A DNA stretch of 49,485 bases from a virus. The notes beneath the pieces are model-generated. The model saw only the letters and a list, made by a program, of their open reading frames with translations. It was not told where the DNA came from and did not search any database. Position numbers and translations under genes: made by a program. How positions within the stretch are numbered: position 1 is the first letter of the stretch; the number at the start of each line of letters is the position of its first letter. The DNA lies in the IMG/VR virus record IMGVR_UViG_3300036900_000045, positions 1-49,485 of that record. The stretch is one strand, 5' to 3'. Below, piece by piece: positions 28,959 through 38,980 of this stretch.

Positions 28959-29270
28959 CTAGTCGTCCAAGCGGCGCTGCCGCCGAATCTTAGCCCGAAG
29001 GCTCTCCGGCATCGCAATGTTTAGCTTTTCGCGGTCGGGCTGCGTCAGCGATAGGACGTAAATCATTTCATTAAACTTGTCGTCTATCTTCTGGTGCTGC
29101 GCGGCCATGTCCTGTAAGTGTTGGTCTGCGGACTGATGGTGCAGATAGCCTAGCGCTACAATGACCCCGATCAACAAAACGATAATAGTGTCGCGGCCCT
29201 GTGCGGTAGCCTTCCAGCCGCCCGGACCGCTAACCGTAACACCGTCTTCCTTAATCGGCTCTCCACTCAT
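28959..29270 (-). CDS. Membrane-anchored lysis-cassette protein (possible inner spanin or holin)
   Basis: 103 residues from ATG 29270, with a ribosome site overlapping the previous gene. About 27 cytoplasmic-type residues precede one hydrophobic span (DTIIVLLIGVIVALGYL, about 27-43), then a polar helix with HQKIDDKFNEMIYVLSL and a basic end. Single N-terminal span plus helical periplasmic part suits an inner spanin, but a pinholin-type role is possible. Confidence 0.55.
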   Translation of the reverse strand: MSGEPIKEDGVTVSGPGGWKATAQGRDTIIVLLIGVIVALGYLHHQSADQHLQDMAAQHQKIDDKFNEMIYVLSLTQPDREKLNIAMPESLRAKIRRQRRLDD

Positions 29271-29404
29271 TTCTTCCGTCCTCCTTGGGGGCCGCGCCAT
29301 CCCATCTTGCGCATGGTCCCGTAGACATAAGCGTTAGCCTGCTTGCCCTTGTACCCCTTCTTTGCCGCCTCCCGCTTTAGCTTCCGTTCAAGCTCAACGG
29401 GCAC
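29267..29404 (-). CDS. 45-residue basic protein
   Basis: GTG at 29404 follows AAGGAGAAGGAG inside the end of the preceding gene. The product, KRE/KKG-rich with AYVYGTMRKMGW (25-36), matches a small basic motif I recall in many phage genomes near late genes. ATGA overlap with the next gene. Function unknown. Confidence 0.65.
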   Translation of the reverse strand: MPVELERKLKREAAKKGYKGKQANAYVYGTMRKMGWRGPQGGRKK

Positions 29405-32399
29405 GGCGGCGCTCCTTCTCCTTGTTGGCCGGTTCGTCCATGGCCTCCTTACCGCCGATCCGGGCGCTTTGCGCGTTAATCGTGGGCCACGCGCCCGCGT
29501 CGATTAGCCGCTGCAAGGTGTCTTTAGCGTCCGGCCCCGCCCGGTCCTTAAGCGCCTCCAGTGCGGCCCGCCCCTTATCGCTCAACTTGTAACGGGAGTC
29601 CGTATTCATCAGCTCGATAACGTGGTCGCTGACGCGTGGGTTAAACAGCGCCTCGTTCTGCATGTCCCGCATGGCCTTACTAAGCTGCATGTTAGCGAAC
29701 CGGCCGCCCGCGACGCCCGCCACATACACCGGGCTAATGCGGCCCTGTGCCATGTTGTTGAGGTAGCTAAGCCAGCTTGCGCCGCTCTGGCCGCTCGCGC
29801 CCTTGATGAAGTCCATGTCCGTCTCGCCCATAGGGCGGTAGAACTTCGGGTTCGTAAGCCGCTGCCGCTCGGCCAATTCCGCAATAGCCATGAGGTTGTT
29901 GAAATGCTTATCCCCAAGCTCCGCGCCGTAAGCCTGACGGAACAGGGTTTGCGCGCCGCCGATGCCCTTACCGACTTCGGGCTGGCCCGCATTAAGCACC
30001 GCGATCAGCTTGCGCGGGTCATATTCCCCGTTCGTGTAAGGGCTAACCGTTTGCATAAGGAACTTGACGAGCGCCTTCGGCCCCTGTTCCGTGCCCTGCG
30101 TCTCGCGGACGAAGTTAACCAGCTTGTTCATGTCGCCGGGGTTGCTTAGTCCCTTAGCGAGAATGGCTTTAGCTTGGTCCGGGCCGACCGTTTTCGACAG
30201 CAAGTGTCCTGTCACGTCCTTATACAGGTCATGCTGTTCCTTAATCAACTGGTCGTTCGTGGCGACTTGGTTAAAGGCTTGCGTAATGCGGTCGCGGCTC
30301 TGCGGTACGCGGTTAAGCTCGGCGCTGTGGGCATCAACCCACTTATTAAAGGCGTCCGGGCTCGGCGTCCCCGGCTTCGAGAGCACGTCTTTATTAAACT
30401 GGCTCTCCAGCCCCTCCCCAAGAATCTGGTAAGCCTTCATGTTGCGCGGAATGTTAGCCTGTTCGTTGCCGCCGAACATCCGGTCGAATAGCTGCATTCC
30501 GGTCTCGCCCTTCCACGCGTTAGGCAAATCCTCGCTGCGGATGCGCTCCATCCCCGGCTGCGCCCAGCCCGATTCGCGGAACACGTTAGCATTAACGCCT
30601 TCCTTGAAGCGCGGCGCATGGAGTGTCGAATGGTGAGCTTGCGCCTCCGCGAACTGGCGGCTAATTTCAGGGGGCAACGAGCCGTAGGTCTGCTCTCGGA
30701 CGGTGTCGAGAATATCCGAGAGGTTCTTGATCTTGATAGGGTCGCCGCGCCCGGACCGCAGCGCCTCGATATCGTTCGACAACAGCCCCAGCGCTTCGTT
30801 GGCGTCCCGGAGCCGCAGCTTACCCTTGTATTGGTCCATCAAATCGAAGATAGAGCCGAGGTTGCGGATGCTCTTAGGCACGGACGCTGGGTCCGCCGCC
30901 GCCCGCATCGTGTTAACGACCTCTCCGATAGCGTCCTTCATCGGGGCGATGTTGATGCCCACGCGAGCGGCATCAGCGGCGTCGAGCGGCCGCGCGTAAA
31001 GCGCCTCCTCAACGCCCCGCGAAGCGTCCTTCTCGGATTGAGCTAACCCGCGCAACTCCTCGCCACGCTGAAACGCCGTAGGCTGGCCCGGCGCGTCCCA
31101 GTTAGGAATCGCGGCCTTCTCGCTGCGGGTCTGATCTTCGATAGCGCCGATCTTAGCGTTATGCGTCTGGCGCACTTCCTCCAGCGCGTCCGTAATATCC
31201 TCAGCCTTCGGCGCACCGCTGCGGCGGAACAGCCCCTTAAAGCGGGCTACCACGTCGCGCTTTTGGGCTTCCTCGCGTAGCGACCGCGCGGCGACCTCCT
31301 CCTTGGTCCGGGGAATTTGCTGCTCGACCTCGCTAACGAGGTAAGGAGTCGTCGCCCGCTGCGCAAGGCTGTAATCGGCCTGTCCCTTACCACCGCTCGC
31401 CTCAATCGCGTCGTTGAACTCGGCCAGCTTACGCTTAGCCTCCGGGTCGCGGGCCAGAATCTCGGCGTATTGGTTAAGGACGCGCTCGTTGAGGAAGCCT
31501 TTAGCTTCCGCCCGAAGGTCGCCGTAGCGGTCATTAAAGATCGCCCACAGGCTACGTTCGTCCCCGGCCCGCTTAGCGGCTACTACACCTTTAGCCGCAT
31601 CCACGACAGGCGATACGACTTTACCGGCCGCTTCCGTAACCGCTCGCGCTCGCAGGTCGTTAAGGTGGCCTCCTGTTACAGCGCCACCGAGGCTTCCGAC
31701 CACGCGGCCCGTCGTGCCCTCGCCGCCAAATACGTTCTTATCGACGGCCTCGCCTACATCGCCGCCAGCCTCGGCCCCACTACCCGCGCCGAACGCAGTG
31801 ATGGGGCCGCGAAACATGCTAAGGTCCCGCTCGACGGGGAGCCCCGCCTTAGCGATGTTGACCATCGCGGGGCCACGTTGGAACGGCGACATACTAACGG
31901 TCGGGTCGGATAGCATCCGCGCCCCCGCACCAAGAATGCCGCTAATCGGCCCCGGCGCGGGCTCATTAGCCCCGGCCAAATCCATGACCCCTTTAACGCC
32001 CTCCTTGCTTAACAAGGGCACTTTAGCGGCCCGCTCACGTTCCTTACCGACTAACGCGGCCTCCTCGCGCTCGCGCATCTTGGCAACTGAGTAGGGGCTA
32101 ATCATCGGCCCGTATTTCTCGGCCAGCGCGTCAACCATGTCGCTGCCGAATAGAATGCGAGCGCCGCTGATGGGCGGCGGCTCCTTACCCGCAGCGCGGG
32201 CCGCCTCGCTTACGTTACCGAGGAAGTCCTCGAACAGCCCCGCGAGAGACTGCTTACCGACATACTTAGCCCCCTTAACGAACGGCGCGGCGAGCGAGCT
32301 AAACAGTGAACCGGCAGCCGACTCCTTACCGCCCTCCGTAACGGGGGCGGGAGCGGCCTCGTCCTTAGACAGCGCGGGAGCGGGTTGGCTGAAGTCCAT
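29394..32399 (-). CDS. Large internal virion (ejection) protein
   Basis: 1001 residues. Mostly helical, with long charged stretches around 340-480 and 560-700, an Ala/Gly-rich N-terminal third, and no enzyme motif that I can see. Podoviruses eject two or three such proteins into the host to make the trans-envelope channel. Here it follows two other candidate ejection proteins on the same strand (497 and 206 residues), an arrangement like P22 and T7 virion protein sets. A glycan hydrolase motif was looked for and not found. Confidence 0.65.
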   Translation of the reverse strand: MDFSQPAPALSKDEAAPAPVTEGGKESAAGSLFSSLAAPFVKGAKYVGKQSLAGLFEDFLGNVSEAARAAGKEPPPISGARILFGSDMVDALAEKYGPMISPYSVAKMREREEAALVGKERERAAKVPLLSKEGVKGVMDLAGANEPAPGPISGILGAGARMLSDPTVSMSPFQRGPAMVNIAKAGLPVERDLSMFRGPITAFGAGSGAEAGGDVGEAVDKNVFGGEGTTGRVVGSLGGAVTGGHLNDLRARAVTEAAGKVVSPVVDAAKGVVAAKRAGDERSLWAIFNDRYGDLRAEAKGFLNERVLNQYAEILARDPEAKRKLAEFNDAIEASGGKGQADYSLAQRATTPYLVSEVEQQIPRTKEEVAARSLREEAQKRDVVARFKGLFRRSGAPKAEDITDALEEVRQTHNAKIGAIEDQTRSEKAAIPNWDAPGQPTAFQRGEELRGLAQSEKDASRGVEEALYARPLDAADAARVGINIAPMKDAIGEVVNTMRAAADPASVPKSIRNLGSIFDLMDQYKGKLRLRDANEALGLLSNDIEALRSGRGDPIKIKNLSDILDTVREQTYGSLPPEISRQFAEAQAHHSTLHAPRFKEGVNANVFRESGWAQPGMERIRSEDLPNAWKGETGMQLFDRMFGGNEQANIPRNMKAYQILGEGLESQFNKDVLSKPGTPSPDAFNKWVDAHSAELNRVPQSRDRITQAFNQVATNDQLIKEQHDLYKDVTGHLLSKTVGPDQAKAILAKGLSNPGDMNKLVNFVRETQGTEQGPKALVKFLMQTVSPYTNGEYDPRKLIAVLNAGQPEVGKGIGGAQTLFRQAYGAELGDKHFNNLMAIAELAERQRLTNPKFYRPMGETDMDFIKGASGQSGASWLSYLNNMAQGRISPVYVAGVAGGRFANMQLSKAMRDMQNEALFNPRVSDHVIELMNTDSRYKLSDKGRAALEALKDRAGPDAKDTLQRLIDAGAWPTINAQSARIGGKEAMDEPANKEKERRRAR

Positions 32400-33893
32400 T
32401 TATTCCCCCTTCGGCGTTAGTTCGGATACCTTGAAAGTGCGGCCGCCTACGGTGTAAGCCGTAATGCGCTTCTCGCTGTCCCGCGTCACCTTAGCCAGCC
32501 CTTCCTTCTCTAACTGTAACAGGGTGCTAACGTCGGACGCGGCCTTAAGGGCCAGCCCGGTCGGGTTGCCGCCGCGAGCAACGGCGGACCGCTGCGCCTC
32601 CGATTCGACGGCGAGACTTTCGGCGCGGTTAATGTTGTTGAGGGTGTTGATGGTCCCGATAATGTCTTGGGCGCCCTTGCGGCTAAGGCTCGGGGTGCCC
32701 TCGCCAATCGTGGACCAATACTTCTCAAGCCGTTGGAACGCGCCGTTCGCGCTAGTCTCAATCTCCTTACTGAGCCACTTGCCGGGGTCGCGGGCGCGGA
32801 AGTTAGCCATGGCCTGTTGTGATGCCTGTTTAAGGGCCAGCGCGTCCGAGCCGTCGAGGTTATCGTAGCCGGGGGAGGTCTTGAGCTTGTCGCCGATGTT
32901 GTTGGCTAGCGTCGCGGCACGGTCAAACTTCTCGTATTGTGCGTAAGGGTCGGCCTTACCGAGCGTAACCTGCACGTTCTTGATAACGCCCTCGCCGCGC
33001 TTAGTCGCCGAGTCCTTAGACTGCTGCTCAAACCGCGCCGCCGCCTGTTCAAGCCGCTGTTGAGCCAGTTGCAGTTCCTTGTTCTTAACCTCCAGCCGGT
33101 CCGCTTGGCCGTTGCGCCGCGCCTCGTCGCGCTGTTCCGTAAGCATATCAACCTGCTTGCGGTGTTCTTCAAGGGACTGGAGGTTAGCGATGCGGGCTTG
33201 GCGCATTTCGTCGCGGCCCAGCGCCTCCAGTTGCTCCTTCATAGGGATCGTCTTAAGCGCGTTGAGCTTCGCGGCGGCCATATTAGTTTCGTTGGGCTCG
33301 AAGCTGCCGTCAAGGCTGGGCCGGAACCCCATCTTAATCATGGATTCTTGGAACGGGATGCCGTGCGCGGCGGCTTGTTGCCGCACCCCCTCAAGGCCCG
33401 CGTAGAACGTAGTCGGGTTGTCCATCTGGCTAAGAGCGCGGCCGGTGTCCTCGACAATGCGCTTCTTCTCCTCCAAGCTGCGGGTCCGCGCCTTCTCGAC
33501 GGCCTCGTTAGCTTGCCGCGCGTTATCGACGTATTTGTTAACGTCTTCGGGCTTCATCCCGCTAACGGTAGCCTCGCGGGCGAGCGCGCCCTGCGTAAGG
33601 GCGTCCCGCTCCAGCCGCTTAAGCGCCGCATCAGCGCCCACCGTAGGGCTAGCTCCGCCATCGGCACCCTGCGCGGTTGCGCCGATCTGATCGATAGGGA
33701 TGGCTTTGTCGGCGGCGGCCGCGATCTGCGCCGCGCGGCCCTGAAAGTCCAGATATCGCTTATACGAATCGGACTTAATCTGCGTATCGAGCACCTTTTC
33801 CGCCGTAATGGCGTCAAGGCTGCGCGTCCGCGCCTCCGTATTAGCGGTGTTGACGAACGCGCCGTAAGGGTCGAGGGGGAGGAGGTCAGCCAT
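32400..33893 (-). CDS. Internal virion protein, coiled coil
   Basis: 497 residues, rich in Ala, Gln, Glu, Lys and Arg, with heptad-like helices from about 120 to 310 (EEHRKQVDMLTEQRDEARRN is typical). It abuts the 1001-residue gene and overlaps the 206-residue gene by one base. Probably ejected with DNA. No catalytic motif. Confidence 0.6.
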   Translation of the reverse strand: MADLLPLDPYGAFVNTANTEARTRSLDAITAEKVLDTQIKSDSYKRYLDFQGRAAQIAAAADKAIPIDQIGATAQGADGGASPTVGADAALKRLERDALTQGALAREATVSGMKPEDVNKYVDNARQANEAVEKARTRSLEEKKRIVEDTGRALSQMDNPTTFYAGLEGVRQQAAAHGIPFQESMIKMGFRPSLDGSFEPNETNMAAAKLNALKTIPMKEQLEALGRDEMRQARIANLQSLEEHRKQVDMLTEQRDEARRNGQADRLEVKNKELQLAQQRLEQAAARFEQQSKDSATKRGEGVIKNVQVTLGKADPYAQYEKFDRAATLANNIGDKLKTSPGYDNLDGSDALALKQASQQAMANFRARDPGKWLSKEIETSANGAFQRLEKYWSTIGEGTPSLSRKGAQDIIGTINTLNNINRAESLAVESEAQRSAVARGGNPTGLALKAASDVSTLLQLEKEGLAKVTRDSEKRITAYTVGGRTFKVSELTPKGE

Positions 33894-34513
33894 TAGCCTA
33901 GCCCGCTTTCTGAGCCGAATGCAACGTTGGGATCGGAGCTAATGCCGCTGCCCGATCCACTGTTGAACAGCGGCTTAAGCCCGTTGATGCCGCTACCGAT
34001 AGCGTTAACCCCGTTGGTAACGAAGTTTTGGCTCGCCGCAGGTCCGCCCGCCGTGATGCGACCGGCCGAGCCCGGATCACCGAAGCCGATGCCGGACGCG
34101 CCGCCGAGGAACCCAAGCACGCGCATATTGTTCTCGAACTGCTGCTGGATGAAGTTGGACGCGAGCCCTTGGTTAAAGCTGCTAAGGTCCATAGCCAGCT
34201 TACCGTTGCGGTTCGACCCGAACTCGGCCGCGTTCTGGCCGGGGATGCCCGCGCCGTAACGGCCGCCCTGCCCAATTTCCTGTAGGAACTGGAAGTTGGG
34301 ATTCTTAAGGATCGACTCGGGGTTCATGTTAGACAAATCCTGCCACTGCCCCTGCAGTGCGGACTGGAAATAGGGGCGGAGCGCCGCGAACGGGTCGGCC
34401 TGTTGCGCGCCCTGTTGCGTAGCGTCAGATTGGCTTTGACCACCGCCGCTGTTAGCGATGCTATTAACGCCAGCGGCGATGCCAACAACGGCGGCTACTG
34501 TACCGAGGGACAT
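33893..34513 (-). CDS. Small internal virion protein candidate
   Basis: 206 residues: a hydrophobic N-terminus (LGTVAAVVGIAAGVNSIA) that could cross a membrane, a Gln-rich stretch, then Gly/Asn/Ser-rich sequence ending in SGSGSG. Membrane-inserting small ejection proteins often look like this. It overlaps its neighbours by a few bases. Confidence 0.55.
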   Translation of the reverse strand: MSLGTVAAVVGIAAGVNSIANSGGGQSQSDATQQGAQQADPFAALRPYFQSALQGQWQDLSNMNPESILKNPNFQFLQEIGQGGRYGAGIPGQNAAEFGSNRNGKLAMDLSSFNQGLASNFIQQQFENNMRVLGFLGGASGIGFGDPGSAGRITAGGPAASQNFVTNGVNAIGSGINGLKPLFNSGSGSGISSDPNVAFGSESGLG

Positions 34514-34938
34514 AGGTCACTCTCCAAGAAGCTGTAGTCCTGCGCGATAAGGAAGGATTCGAGCGCGTCAACGTCGCGGCTGTTATCCGGGTTGGAGTGA
34601 ACAGTGGTGAACAGCGTATCTGTAAGGGCATAAACGGCCCGCTTAGCGCCTGCTGGGGTCTCGAACGTGTGCGGGGCCATTAGGTAACGCGCCCCTGTGT
34701 GCGCCGACGCAAGAAGGATATGCCCCTTCTGCACGATGCTTACGCAAGGGTAACGGTGAATGTGGCCCACGGCGGCAACCCCGGCCGGAATGTGCATTGT
34801 CCTAACGTAAACGCCGGGAGCCCAATAGTGATCCACCTTAAGCGAGACTTGCGGCAGCCGCCCAATCTCGACCTCAAGGCGATGAATGGCCTCCCGCGTA
34901 ACCGGGACGCTGCGGTTAAACAGAATTAAGTTATCCAT
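34495..34938 (-). CDS. Cupin-like protein in the virion gene cluster
   Basis: 147 residues from ATG 34938, overlapping the tail gene's end by eight bases. GVYVRTMHIPAGVAAVGHIHRY (about 43-64) holds the cupin motif 1 His pair, and a later PHTFETPAGAKRAVYAL (about 89-105) the second barrel half. Cupins in phage late regions are common, possibly structural or sensing; the metal and substrate are unknown. Confidence 0.7.
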   Translation of the reverse strand: MDNLILFNRSVPVTREAIHRLEVEIGRLPQVSLKVDHYWAPGVYVRTMHIPAGVAAVGHIHRYPCVSIVQKGHILLASAHTGARYLMAPHTFETPAGAKRAVYALTDTLFTTVHSNPDNSRDVDALESFLIAQDYSFLESDLCPSVQ

Positions 34939-37300
34939 TGCCCAAGTCCAATGCAAGCTCCAGCGCCTCGGCGCGGAACGGGGTGTTAGCGGTGTGGGTC
35001 CAGCGGAAGGCCCGCCGAATGAAGCAACCTAGCCGCCGCGTCGCGGGCCGCTGTTGGTCCAAGTTGATGGTCCGCGCGTTCGCGTAGGTCTGGTAGTCGT
35101 CGTCGGTCCACGTTACCGTAAGGGTGCTGCCGGGGGTCCGGTCCGCGATGATGGTTAGCCGCCCTTGGTATTTGTTTAAGGCGTTGCCCGCGTCAATCGG
35201 GTTCGTTACGCCCTGCACGGTCATAGCGAGGGTGCTGCTAATGCCATTGCTGTCGCGGTAGAGGTTGTCGCGGAACGTGATAACATAGCCGCCGAGGTCC
35301 ACAAGTTGATAGTCGTAGGTCCCGTCCGTCGCGGCGAAGTGGCTGCCCCACTCGATCCCGTTTCCGGTCCCCCACAAATACCACGTTTGATAGGTCAAGT
35401 CAAATGCATAGCTGACGTGGACGCCGCCGCTTACCGTCAACGTTAGGATATAGAAGTCGTGGCCGCTGCTCTTAAACGGCACCGCCTTAGCGTCCGTAAC
35501 GCTCGGATTCTCAAGGATGCGGTTGATGTAGGGGTCGCTAACTGCGACAGCCTGCAACCCTTCCATCATGTAAACGCGCCGCCCCTGCGACAGTTGGTCG
35601 CGGCCCACCCATATCAGCGTATCGCTCATCGAGACCACGCTGCGGGGGAAGGAACAGCCGACCCGAACGTTAGCGTTCTTAACGGGGCGCAGGTTAGGGC
35701 CTTGTTGAGCGCCGCTGTTGTAGAATAGTTGAGTAGTGTAGCCGCCGAACGCAACCACGTAGTTGCTATATTTGGCAAGCGCCACGCCCTGATCGGACTC
35801 GTAGTCCGCGCCCACGTAGTTGAAGCTCGGCCACGTAAAGGGGTCCGCGAGGGCGCTGCCGTAAATGATCCCGCTAAGGTCCATTACGTAAACGGTTTCA
35901 TCGAGGTTAACGATGCCGGGGACCGTAGCAATCGGATAGCCCTTGTCGGTGATCTGGGCGAGGCTGTTGCCCCACAATACGCTCCCAACCGTAGCGTCCT
36001 TAAACATCAGGTAGGTATTGTTATCGACGGGCACCGCATCAAAGGGGGCTGTACCGCCGCTGCTCGGGATGGTCCAGCTAGCGTTGGCCGCGCCGTTGAT
36101 GTTGGAGCGCCACACTTGCTTATAAAAGGTCGCGGCACCGAAGCCGCCGAGGTTCCACAGGATCGGGGCGCGGACGGAGCTAACACTAGACGGAGCCTGA
36201 AAGGCCAACAGCGCGTTGCCTTCACGGACCGTAAAGCCGGGGGCGGCCGTAACCAACGTCCACGCGCCGCTGCCTGTAGCGTTGGTGTAAACGTCCGAGG
36301 TCCCGACGCCGCCGACCGAGCCGCCCACGACCCAGAACGCGCCGTTATACTCGGTGTAGCCGAAGAACGCGCGGCCCCCACCACCGAACGCGGCGGCGCT
36401 CTCCAGCGTCCACGTAATGCCGTCCGGGCTGCTATAGCAGTCGTTATGGTAAACCGCGCCGGTCGTGTTCTCGCCGCCCACCACGAACATCTTAGCCCCG
36501 TTCGACAGGAGCCCAAATTCCTCCCGCACGGCCCACGACGCATTAACGACCTGCTGCGCCCATGTAACGCCGTCCGTGCTGAACCACACATCGTTGAGGC
36601 TAACAGCGCCGTTGAAGCCGCCCATTAGAAAAATGCCGTTGTTGAAGGCGATGCAGCGGTGGCCGGTGCGGCCGGGGAACGCAGCGTTGGCCGTAAGCTG
36701 CGTCCAGTTAACGCCGTCCGGAGTGACCCAAACGTCATTAAGGTAGCCCGAGGCGTCCGCGCCGCCGATCAGGAACATTTGGTTGTTAAGCACAACCACC
36801 TGAGCGCCCTGACGGGCCGACCACGGCGCGGCGCTAACGACCTGCGTCCACTTCTGCCCGTCCGGGCTCGACCAGATATCGTTATAAACGCTCGCGCCGA
36901 TGCCGCCGATAACCCACATCGAGCCGTTAAAGATGCACGTTGCCATCTTGTAGCGGGCTTGCCACGTCCCGTCGCTGTCTTGCGTCCACGCCGCGCCGGT
37001 CGCGTAATTATTAGCAACAGGGGCGCTCACGTTGTAAAGGACGTTGCTGCGGGCGGCGAACAGGAAGCCCTTGAAATACCACAGCCCTTGAGCCGTTCCC
37101 GGCGTCCCGCCGCCGACCGTGTAGGCCGTGACCGCGCCGGGGCGCTTATGGACGTAGGTCCGGTCGCCGCCGTTAGCGTCCTTATCGATATAACAGTTGC
37201 GCAGGAACGCATCCTGCAACAGGAAGTAGTCGCCGTTCCGCTGGCTAATCCGCGTAGCCAGCGGGTAACGGACCGGGGTGGGGAGCGAGCCGTCAGGCAT
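34931..37300 (-). CDS. P22 gp10-like tail nozzle protein with an inserted six-bladed kelch propeller
   Basis: 789 residues. Residues about 105-415 contain six kelch-like blades, each with a Gly-Gly turn followed by N-D-x-W/Y (IGG..NDIW at 132-143, then 178-191, 226-239, 274-288, 325-338, 385-397). The N-terminal 100 and C-terminal 370 residues resemble the packaged-DNA stabilisation/nozzle family: the last part ends FRWTHTANTPFRAEALELAL, as in other tail tube-closing proteins. The propeller probably projects sideways and binds a partner or surface sugar. It lies directly after the gp4-like adaptor. Confidence 0.65.
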   Translation of the reverse strand: MPDGSLPTPVRYPLATRISQRNGDYFLLQDAFLRNCYIDKDANGGDRTYVHKRPGAVTAYTVGGGTPGTAQGLWYFKGFLFAARSNVLYNVSAPVANNYATGAAWTQDSDGTWQARYKMATCIFNGSMWVIGGIGASVYNDIWSSPDGQKWTQVVSAAPWSARQGAQVVVLNNQMFLIGGADASGYLNDVWVTPDGVNWTQLTANAAFPGRTGHRCIAFNNGIFLMGGFNGAVSLNDVWFSTDGVTWAQQVVNASWAVREEFGLLSNGAKMFVVGGENTTGAVYHNDCYSSPDGITWTLESAAAFGGGGRAFFGYTEYNGAFWVVGGSVGGVGTSDVYTNATGSGAWTLVTAAPGFTVREGNALLAFQAPSSVSSVRAPILWNLGGFGAATFYKQVWRSNINGAANASWTIPSSGGTAPFDAVPVDNNTYLMFKDATVGSVLWGNSLAQITDKGYPIATVPGIVNLDETVYVMDLSGIIYGSALADPFTWPSFNYVGADYESDQGVALAKYSNYVVAFGGYTTQLFYNSGAQQGPNLRPVKNANVRVGCSFPRSVVSMSDTLIWVGRDQLSQGRRVYMMEGLQAVAVSDPYINRILENPSVTDAKAVPFKSSGHDFYILTLTVSGGVHVSYAFDLTYQTWYLWGTGNGIEWGSHFAATDGTYDYQLVDLGGYVITFRDNLYRDSNGISSTLAMTVQGVTNPIDAGNALNKYQGRLTIIADRTPGSTLTVTWTDDDYQTYANARTINLDQQRPATRRLGCFIRRAFRWTHTANTPFRAEALELALDLGNG

Positions 37301-38034
37301 TAGTGTTGTCCCGCGCCCGGCCCCCAGAAGCCGCCTTGGGGGTTAGGCGTGAAGTAGACGGAAGCATCTTCCTCTTGGTAGTTCATCGCGTCGGCCTCGT
37401 ACATATCGGCGCGGCTCTCGATGCGTCGGGCCATCCGTTCGTCGGTGCGGAAGCTAAAGATCGCCCAGTCCCGCGCAAGGCAGAACGTTACGGCCTTGTA
37501 GACTTGTTGCGGGATATCGAAGGTGTCCGAGCCGCTAGTGAGGTCGTTAATGGGGCGCTGGAGGCTAATCAGCAGGTCTTGAATGTTCGCCGCGTTCGGC
37601 ACCGGCCACACGTAGAACACGCCCCGGAGTAGCTGGGGATCGTAGTACCAACTGGTCGGGGTGCCGGGGGACAGCTTAGGCGTCAGCCGGTTGAATTGCT
37701 CCCGCGCAAGCCCGGTCATAGGCGTCGTGTTCTGCGGCGTCGCCGTGTCACCCCACCAAGCCTGTGCGATGCGCTCGGGCCGGACGTTGGTTACGTTCGC
37801 CCCGCTCTCGCCGATAGTGTAGCTAGGTTGGTTAAGGACGACCGGGAAGCTCTTGGTTTGGTATAGCCATCCCTTATAGCCCTTATCGGCCCACCCTTTA
37901 AGGATAACGTTGAGGTTAAAGCGGCCGTCATTAAGCTCCGTGGCGTCCGCCGTCTCGCCGCCCGCAATCGCGCCCGTCAGCCCAATCGCGGCGCTCACGA
38001 CTTGATCGCAGGTAACGCTAAAGGTCGCGGTCAT
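37300..38034 (-). CDS. P22 gp4-like head-to-tail adaptor
   Basis: 244 residues. The N-terminal helices (AAIGLTGAIAGGETADATELN and NDGRFNLNVILKGWADKG) and the C-terminal TFDIPQQVYKAVTFCLARDWA region match the tail accessory factor family that binds portal and the nozzle. It overlaps the kelch-bearing tail gene by one base. Confidence 0.7.
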   Translation of the reverse strand: MTATFSVTCDQVVSAAIGLTGAIAGGETADATELNDGRFNLNVILKGWADKGYKGWLYQTKSFPVVLNQPSYTIGESGANVTNVRPERIAQAWWGDTATPQNTTPMTGLAREQFNRLTPKLSPGTPTSWYYDPQLLRGVFYVWPVPNAANIQDLLISLQRPINDLTSGSDTFDIPQQVYKAVTFCLARDWAIFSFRTDERMARRIESRADMYEADAMNYQEEDASVYFTPNPQGGFWGPGAGQH

Positions 38035-38978
38035 TGGAATAGGGGAATGTAGTATTGCACGAAGTTATAGTAAAGGGAGCCCCACGCAACTTGGTTAGGG
38101 TTGACGGGGCCGGGAGGTCCGGCGACTACGTTACCGAGGACCGCAGCCGCGCCAGCCCCAACCGGGACCGCCGCGACGCCGAGCCCAAGGTCGCCCGTTA
38201 CCACGTTGCTAATAAGGGCGTTCATGCCGGTCGCTTGGTTCTCGAATACGATGGCGGGGCCAGCGGGGCTGTAGAAGATACCAACGGCCCCGGTCGCCTC
38301 AAGGTGAATCCGCATCGGCTCTTTAAGGCGGATAGCGGACTGGATGCCCGTAAGGTCGCCCACGGCGCTAAAGTCGATCCCAACCGCATGCGCTGCCGTC
38401 CCCGCGTAGGTCCATTGGACCCAATTAGCGCTGGGCGGAGCGGACGCAATGTTAGACTGCACGGCCTTGTAGAGCAAGCCGCCGCTGCTAACGATCTGGC
38501 CGTAGTTATAGCGGACGTTAGCGGCCCACGCGGGCACGGACTGGGGCTCAAGGCTCTGTAGCAAGAAGTCGATGCCGATGGACCACCCCGCCGCATCAGC
38601 GCGGCCACCGAACCTAACCCCCTCCGAGAAGTAATTGCTCCCCGCGAGGTTAAGGTCAGCGCCGCTTGTGCCGCCCGTCGCGTTGCTGCGAAGGATATGG
38701 CTGCGGAACCCGAAGGCCATGGCGTTGATCTTACTAGCGTAATCAACGTACAGCCCCTTATCGACGTTAACGAGGTCGATATCCAGATGCTCCGCGCCGA
38801 ACCCGCCGCTATTGCCGCCCGCGTTGCCTACGTCGAGCCGCTGCCCGAGGACGCCGCCCTCCATTAACAGTTCGTACAAGCGCCAAAACCACGACTCCCA
38901 TGGGTCGCCCCACGGCGTCCCCGAAGTCGGGGGCGGGTCGATTAAGGCGCTCGGATCGGCGGCGAACGGCGTAGCCAC
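38031..38978 (-). CDS. Tail appendage protein with carbohydrate-binding-like module
   Basis: 315 residues. Early WESWFWRLYELL is a short anchor-like helix. Around 155-185 the sequence WAANVRYNYGQIVSSGGLLYK followed by PPSANWVQW matches the aromatic layout of chitin-binding-type (CBM5/12) modules. The remainder is Gly/Val-rich beta sequence. Likely a fibre or spike component. Confidence 0.55.
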   Translation of the reverse strand: MATPFAADPSALIDPPPTSGTPWGDPWESWFWRLYELLMEGGVLGQRLDVGNAGGNSGGFGAEHLDIDLVNVDKGLYVDYASKINAMAFGFRSHILRSNATGGTSGADLNLAGSNYFSEGVRFGGRADAAGWSIGIDFLLQSLEPQSVPAWAANVRYNYGQIVSSGGLLYKAVQSNIASAPPSANWVQWTYAGTAAHAVGIDFSAVGDLTGIQSAIRLKEPMRIHLEATGAVGIFYSPAGPAIVFENQATGMNALISNVVTGDLGLGVAAVPVGAGAAAVLGNVVAGPPGPVNPNQVAWGSLYYNFVQYYIPLFQ

Positions 38979-38980
38979 AG

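Noticed and set aside
35729-36628. 299-codon plus-strand frame opposite the kelch-bearing tail gene
   Set aside because: Shadow frame; rich in Arg/Ala/Val/His with no motif, while the minus-strand gene has six clear repeats.
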